DNA of 23,238 nucleotides from a virus, in the IMG/VR virus record IMGVR_UViG_3300043411_000267, positions 1 through 23,238 of that record; one strand, written 5' to 3'. Position 1 is the stretch's first letter; the number at the start of each line of letters is the position of its first letter. Shown here piece after piece: positions 20,225 to 23,238 of this stretch. The translations under genes were made by a program, and so were the position numbers. The notes under the pieces were generated by a model that worked only from the letters and a program-made list of their open reading frames with translations, did not search any database and was not told the origin of the DNA.

Positions 20225-21474
20225 TAGCTCATCCAGCTACTTGTATATGCTTGAGGCTGCTTTTTCCTAGCTACCTGAATAGTCATAGATACTGCTGCAT
20301 ACCTAAATGCATCAGCGCCATGTGATGCCCAATCGTGCAAAGGCTTTGTGCTGTATTGCTGGGTATCTGGATCGACTTCATACCTGTAGTTTCTGAGGCA
20401 TTGCAATCCATCCGAGCACTTATCAGAATCAAACCAGCAACTAGCAAAGAACGTCCTTGCAGCCTCAATACCGTCAGCAAGAGAGGTCTTTTGCGTTATC
20501 TGAACCCTAAACCCTGCCGCTTCCACCTGCTGCGCTATAGTTCTTTCACTTGCTAATAGTTCGTTCTGCGCGTCATGAGGAAGCCAGCACTCACCATATA
20601 CATAAGGCTTTGACTGCAAATGCTTTAAATAATGGCTTAATGCGTGGCCTTGGTTCTCGTAGTAGTCAATCATCCGATACTCAAAGCCAATCTGTTGAGC
20701 AAACCAAATGGCCGTTTTATCTGCCCTGCCCAAATCCCAGAACGTTAGAACTGGCTTGCTTGCGTCATAAGGTATTCGAGTAAATCTATTTTCTTCTGTC
20801 GCAACCCGTATTTGATTGGCGTATATCGCACCATCAAGAGTCTGCTTACAGTTACCCTCCCACACCGTCAGATATGCATCAAAGTCTTTTGCCTTTAACG
20901 AGTCTTTTTCATCCCTTAGCACTGAAGGAAACCAAGGGTTATCAGACCAATTTATCTTTTTAACTGCACTATTTTGCGGAGGCGCTTTAACAAACCGCTG
21001 GTAAGTTTCGTCAGCTTCCAAGCTAGGGTTAAAGCTAATCCAAATCTCAGAGCCTTCTTTGCGTATTGTTGGGATCAATGTGTCCCATGATGACTTGCTT
21101 ACTGTCTGAGCTTCTTCTACCCAGCAAATATCAGTACCTTCTACTGACTTGATGTTTGCAATGTTGTGCTTTAGGCCGTGAAACGTGAACTCTGTCCCGT
21201 TAATGCCCTTAATAACGTTTTGCTGCACTTCGTAGAACTCATCAAGCGCCAATGACTTTATCTGGTCACTTAACAGCTTATGCACAGATTGAGCAATTGA
21301 AGTTTGCATTTCACGCGCACATAGAACGCGAATAGGCTTACTTGCTCCAATAACTAACAGAGCCCTTGCAATACCCCAAGACTTAGCCCCACCGCGACCA
21401 CCGTATAAAACCTTGTAGCGCTTAGACTCAAACAAGAATTGCAGAACTATTGGGAATTTCGCATCAATCAGCAT
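20224..21474 (-). CDS. Terminase large subunit, PBSX-like (416 aa)
   Basis: The ATPase domain has Walker A GGRGGAKS (25-32) and a Walker B region ICWVEEAQ (116-123) with the catalytic Glu pair. Then comes SFNPS (148-152), the usual coupling motif. The nuclease domain shows FWDLGRADKTAIWF (245-258) with D247 and a final HDWASHGADAFRYA (380-393) with D388, two of the expected acidic metal ligands. The length is normal for the PBSX/terminase_3 group. It packages DNA into the procapsid with the small subunit encoded just upstream (overlap of 11 bases). No strong ribosome binding site is seen, so translational coupling is likely. Confidence 0.92.
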   Translation of the reverse strand: MLIDAKFPIVLQFLFESKRYKVLYGGRGGAKSWGIARALLVIGASKPIRVLCAREMQTSIAQSVHKLLSDQIKSLALDEFYEVQQNVIKGINGTEFTFHGLKHNIANIKSVEGTDICWVEEAQTVSKSSWDTLIPTIRKEGSEIWISFNPSLEADETYQRFVKAPPQNSAVKKINWSDNPWFPSVLRDEKDSLKAKDFDAYLTVWEGNCKQTLDGAIYANQIRVATEENRFTRIPYDASKPVLTFWDLGRADKTAIWFAQQIGFEYRMIDYYENQGHALSHYLKHLQSKPYVYGECWLPHDAQNELLASERTIAQQVEAAGFRVQITQKTSLADGIEAARTFFASCWFDSDKCSDGLQCLRNYRYEVDPDTQQYSTKPLHDWASHGADAFRYAAVSMTIQVARKKQPQAYTSSWMS

Positions 21475-21718
21475 TTGAAGGCGCTACAAAAGACACCGCA
21501 ATGTTTGTCTCTACTAAGTGCTGCCCGTCATCACCTGCGCCATCTACTTGCACCAAATCAGGCAATGATTTCTTTAGCAGAATTTCTATTGCTTTGATCT
21601 GACTTGTTGATAACTCAAGGTCCCCAAGTGCATGATCTGTAAGGCGATTTATGAGCTGACTAGCTTGAATCTTTGACCTTACTTCGTCTTGATGATTTCT
21701 ACGCAATCTTGTTGCCAT
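21464..21718 (-). CDS. Terminase small subunit-type DNA recognition protein (84 aa)
   Basis: The pattern RNHQDEVRSKIQASQLINRL, then TDHALGDLELSTSQIKAIEI and LLKKSLPDL, matches a group of short phage proteins located just before the large terminase and generally taken as small subunits. The N-terminus is basic; the helices at 10-30 and 38-53 could form the DNA-binding core. At 84 residues it is shorter than most TerS proteins, so the oligomerisation part may be reduced. It is the first gene after the late promoter leader and terminators. The ribosome binding site is weak (CTGAAAACGT). Confidence 0.65.
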   Translation of the reverse strand: MATRLRRNHQDEVRSKIQASQLINRLTDHALGDLELSTSQIKAIEILLKKSLPDLVQVDGAGDDGQHLVETNIAVSFVAPSNAD

Positions 21719-21759
21719 ACGTTTTCAGGGTTCGTTTCCGATTGTCCTGCCTACAGAAT

Positions 21760-21786
21760 AAAAAAAGCCCCGAAGTATCGAGGCTA
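21760..21786 (-). terminator. Intrinsic terminator in the late leader (proximal to terminase)
   Basis: On the - strand: AGCCTCG-ATACTT-CGGGGCT, a 7-bp stem with one T-G pair, followed by seven T. It lies about 190-205 bases after the predicted late promoter start and before the first late gene. Confidence 0.88.
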
Positions 21787-21788
21787 AA

Positions 21789-21809
21789 CCCGCGAAGGAG
21801 AAACGCGGG
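21789..21809. other. Stem-loop CCCGCG/CGCGGG in the late leader
   Basis: A perfect 6-bp GC stem with a 9-base loop, directly next to the terminator at 21760-21786 and without a T run of its own. In the late leader RNA it would form just before the terminator hairpin. Confidence 0.7.
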
Positions 21810-21873
21810 GAGGGAGAAAGTTTTGGCTAATTGATCCGTTAAGAGCTTGCCACACTCAACTATAGTCGGCTAA

Positions 21874-21907
21874 TAAAAAAGCCCCGCATCAGTTAAGATA
21901 CGAGGCT
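21874..21907 (-). terminator. Intrinsic terminator in the late leader (promoter-proximal)
   Basis: On the - strand: AGCCTCGTATC then TTAACT then GATGCGGGGCT, an 11-bp stem with two wobble pairs, followed by six T. It ends about 95 bases downstream of the predicted promoter start, close to where lambdoid tR'-type terminators lie. The stem base resembles that of the terminator at 21760-21786 (both AGCCTCG ... CGGGGCT). Confidence 0.88.
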
Positions 21908-21974
21908 TCTAAACAGTCGACTGAACTTTTGAGTGGAATCTTCAGTGCGAACGAATCAACACTATATATTTATC

Positions 21975-22003
21975 ATCATAATAGTTCTAACACATCGCAT
22001 CAA
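21975..22003 (-). promoter_or_regulatory. Predicted late promoter (PR'-like), TTGATG-17-TATGAT
   Basis: On the - strand the -35 element TTGATG (21998-22003) and the -10 element TATGAT (21975-21980) are separated by exactly 17 bases, a good sigma70 promoter. Initiation is expected near 21968. The early transcribed region is AT-rich with further -10-like sequence (TAAATA, TATAGT), which could cause promoter-proximal pausing as used by Q-type antiterminators. It starts just after the Q-like gene and drives toward the terminators and terminase. Confidence 0.7.
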
Positions 22004-22017
22004 ACACTATTTAGTCT

Positions 22018-22377
22018 TTACACTTGTCCGAACATGCGCCAGCTAAGTGTCCTGTATATGTCGCCTAACTTGGTGCAGAAAACACTCCTACTCATTCCTA
22101 TTGATTGCGCCTTTGTCTTTTGTGGCTTTCGGTCAATGTACTCTAAAGATAATATGCGCTTGAAGTCTGGGTGCAATGTGTCTTCTATGATCTCGTTCAG
22201 CCGCTTAATATCCTCTGGTATCGTGTCAACCATCGTCTCAGTGCTTCTGCTTGTCTGTACTCGCTCTACTACAAATGAACACGTCCGAGGAAAGCCACGG
22301 TCAGGCAAAGGCTTATAGTAGTGCGCCCATACATTGAGCAAGTCTTTGATTCGGTCTAAGTTGCTTGTCTCTGTCAT
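22018..22377 (-). CDS. Q-like late regulator / antiterminator candidate with HTH (119 aa)
   Basis: I start at MTETSNLDRIKDLLNVWAHY (22377), preceded by AGGGGGC. The C-terminal part (ILSLEYIDRKPQKTKAQSIG, then MSRSVFCTKLGDIYRTLSWRM, about 75-115) has the form of a sigma region 4-like helix-turn-helix, as in several Q-type antitermination proteins and related late regulators. It is immediately followed by a sigma70 promoter and two terminators ahead of the late operon, the position of Q in lambdoid phages. I infer that it lets RNA polymerase read through those and the later terminators. An activator of late transcription is the alternative. Confidence 0.65.
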   Translation of the reverse strand: MTETSNLDRIKDLLNVWAHYYKPLPDRGFPRTCSFVVERVQTSRSTETMVDTIPEDIKRLNEIIEDTLHPDFKRILSLEYIDRKPQKTKAQSIGMSRSVFCTKLGDIYRTLSWRMFGQV

Positions 22378-22385
22378 GCCGCCCC

Positions 22386-22583
22386 CTATATTTTTACAAT
22401 AACGTTTATGCCTAACCAATCGCCAAGCTCACTTGCCATAAATGCTAATCTCCTAGAGCTAAGGTCTATTTCAGAAACACGAAATCCTGTTTTGTTTTCG
22501 TAGTCGATAACCAACTGGCTTATTTTGCTTTCAAGCTCTTTGCGCTCATCTTTTATTATTTTGTAGTTAGCTTCTTCGCTCAT
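22386..22583 (-). CDS. Small helical phage protein (65 aa)
   Basis: A charged helix (YKIIKDERKELESKISQLVI) is followed by DYENKTGFRVSEIDLSS and a hydrophobic end (LGDWLGINVIVKI). It looks like a small soluble protein of the region before Q in lambdoid maps. Its start follows the PAPEGE-like end of the previous gene (AGAGGGGGAAGC), with an ATGA overlap. The next gene begins nine bases after its stop. No family is recognised with confidence. Confidence 0.6.
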   Translation of the reverse strand: MSEEANYKIIKDERKELESKISQLVIDYENKTGFRVSEIDLSSRRLAFMASELGDWLGINVIVKI

Positions 22584-22927
22584 GCTTCCCCCTCTGGTAG
22601 TTCGTATTCGATTCGATCTGTTAGCCAGCGAACGAAATCTTCACTCCATTCATCAAGGTATGTTTGCTCCGGGTCTTCATAAGGATCGGTAGAATCGGCT
22701 GTTGTAGTAAAAAATTCTCCCTCGTCTGTCTTCAATAATCCAACTCGATACCAGCCCTTCTTTGGCTCTGGCTTGATGCGGTATGCTTCAACTTCACAAT
22801 CAAAATTTAGTCTCGCAACATCTTTCCAATTTGGCTTATCATCGGTTCCGTAATTTCCTTGAATCGTCTTTCCATCTGCTACCGCTTGAATCAGTGGGAG
22901 CCATTCTTTTGCTTGCTCTTGGTTCAT
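22580..22927 (-). CDS. Conserved phage protein, WLPLIQAVADGKTIQ type (115 aa)
   Basis: I start at MNQEQAKEWLPLIQAVADGK (22927), with GGTGAG just upstream. The features YRIKPEPKKGWYRVGLL, then a beta region and LDEWSEDFVRWLTDRIEYEL are a pattern I recognise in hypothetical phage proteins: a small domain that lists a target or condition, then a tryptophan-rich C-terminus. No enzymatic motif is visible. It ends LPEGEA, where the codons also provide the ribosome binding site of the next gene, a more distant relative of the cassettes in the left arm. Overlaps the next ATG by ATGA. Confidence 0.65.
   Translation of the reverse strand: MNQEQAKEWLPLIQAVADGKTIQGNYGTDDKPNWKDVARLNFDCEVEAYRIKPEPKKGWYRVGLLKTDEGEFFTTTADSTDPYEDPEQTYLDEWSEDFVRWLTDRIEYELPEGEA
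22581..22600 (-). repeat. Gene-end/RBS cassette, copy 6 on the other strand (encodes LPEGEA)
   Basis: On the - strand CTACCAGAGGGGGAAGCATG repeats the ACCAGAGGG core, the PEGE codons and the direct lead into the next ATG seen in copies 1-5. The match is shorter than between left-arm copies, so independent origin is possible. Confidence 0.55.
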
Positions 22928-23142
22928 ACGCTCACCATCTTTCCAGCAATAAAACACACCACTCCAACACCGCCAAAAATTATCACGACAGATAAAACAG
23001 GCGCAGCCATACCTTGAAGTTGAAATGTTTCTTGAAAAAAATCTGCCAGCCAGTTCAATGCTATTGAAGCCAGAAAAGCCATTCCAAAAAACATTGCAAT
23101 TGAAAATGCCAAAATTCCGATAAGATTTAATGCTTCACTCAT
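22924..23142 (-). CDS. Small two-span membrane protein (72 aa)
   Basis: Two hydrophobic segments are evident: about residues 6-30 (NLIGILAFSIAMFFGMAFLA) and 46-67 (APVLSVVIIFGGVGVVCFIA), joined by a short amphipathic stretch (WLADFFQETFQ). AAGGAGTGG lies 11 bases upstream of the ATG. Both ends overlap neighbouring genes by four bases. It resembles small membrane proteins of early or middle regions of phages and shares size and topology with holins, but it lies outside the lysis cassette. Function unknown. Confidence 0.6.
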   Translation of the reverse strand: MSEALNLIGILAFSIAMFFGMAFLASIALNWLADFFQETFQLQGMAAPVLSVVIIFGGVGVVCFIAGKMVSV

Positions 23143-23237
23143 ACACTCACCACTCCTTTCACATCAATCCGCTTCTTGTATAGCTCTGGTGTCATTGGCG
23201 TGAATGGCTTTACCCATCTTGGCTTATGCTCTGGATG
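23139..23237 (-). CDS. C-terminal fragment of an unidentified phage protein (5' end outside window)
   Basis: An open - strand frame enters from the right edge and ends at TGA 23139-23141, overlapping the next ATG (ATGA). The visible residues HPEHKPRWVKPFTP, then MTPELYKKRIDVKGVVSV are basic and polar. AAAGGAGTGG inside its end provides the ribosome binding site of the membrane protein gene. Too little is seen to name a family. Confidence 0.5.
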   Translation of the reverse strand, partial: HPEHKPRWVKPFTPMTPELYKKRIDVKGVVSV

Positions 23238-23238
23238 T

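Noticed and set aside
21719-22017. Packaging (cos or pac) site in the non-coding region before terminase
   Set aside because: The position would be suitable, but the visible structure is explained by promoter and terminators and no cos- or pac-like signal can be recognised without comparison.
21929-22318. A 129-residue + strand reading frame over the late promoter region
   Set aside because: It lies antisense to the Q-like gene and over the promoter, lacks a good ribosome binding site and shows a composition expected from antisense reading.

Overview
The window is part of a double-stranded DNA phage or prophage with a short-tailed (P22/BPP-1-like podovirus) virion module. The host is very probably Gram-negative: the lysis genes end in an Rz inner-membrane spanin with a lipoprotein Rz1 nested inside it, and two further proteins carry a lipobox or an Sec signal peptide. 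I cannot name the host genus from sequence alone. No integrase, repressor, replication gene, tRNA or CRISPR array is visible, so both ends of the phage lie outside the window.

Left arm (1-4241, + strand): a tightly packed run of small genes, mostly joined by ATGA overlaps. Several are zinc-ribbon-like or coiled-coil proteins of the kind found in phage accessory regions. They include a DUF551-type C-terminal fragment, a remnant resembling the N-terminus of phage TGT/DpdA-like proteins, a C39-like cysteine peptidase fold protein, a lipoprotein and a 35-aa membrane peptide. Short repeats sit at gene ends and starts: a PAPEGE-encoding end that doubles as the next gene's ribosome binding site, a VNHD-stop/MTN-start joint, and an internal ASQAQ-EP joint. 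They make this arm look like a set of shuffled modules. A separate exported protein (4303-4707) has its own leader gap and is a candidate moron.

Right part (4708-23237, - strand, transcribed from high to low coordinates): a fragment, a small membrane protein and two small genes lead to a Q-like helix-turn-helix late regulator (22018-22377). It is followed by a good sigma70-type promoter (TTGATG-17-TATGAT, 21975-22003) and two intrinsic terminators before the small terminase gene. This is the layout of a lambda-like PR'-tR' late switch. The late operon then runs: small and large terminase, P22-type portal, scaffold, P22-type coat, head-tail adaptor, tail fibre and assembly-type protein, beta-rich tail hub/stabilisation protein, small tail-associated proteins, cupin protein, three large DNA-ejection/internal virion proteins, membrane proteins, a DUF5675 lytic candidate, a holin-like protein and Rz/Rz1. 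Three more terminators separate portal, scaffold, coat and adaptor.

The two arms converge at 4707/4708 with no spacer. The most informative observations are the late switch, the terminators around the capsid genes, the recurring gene-junction cassettes (including an apparently empty one), the truncated TGT-like gene, the exported orphan protein and the unusual lysis cassette.
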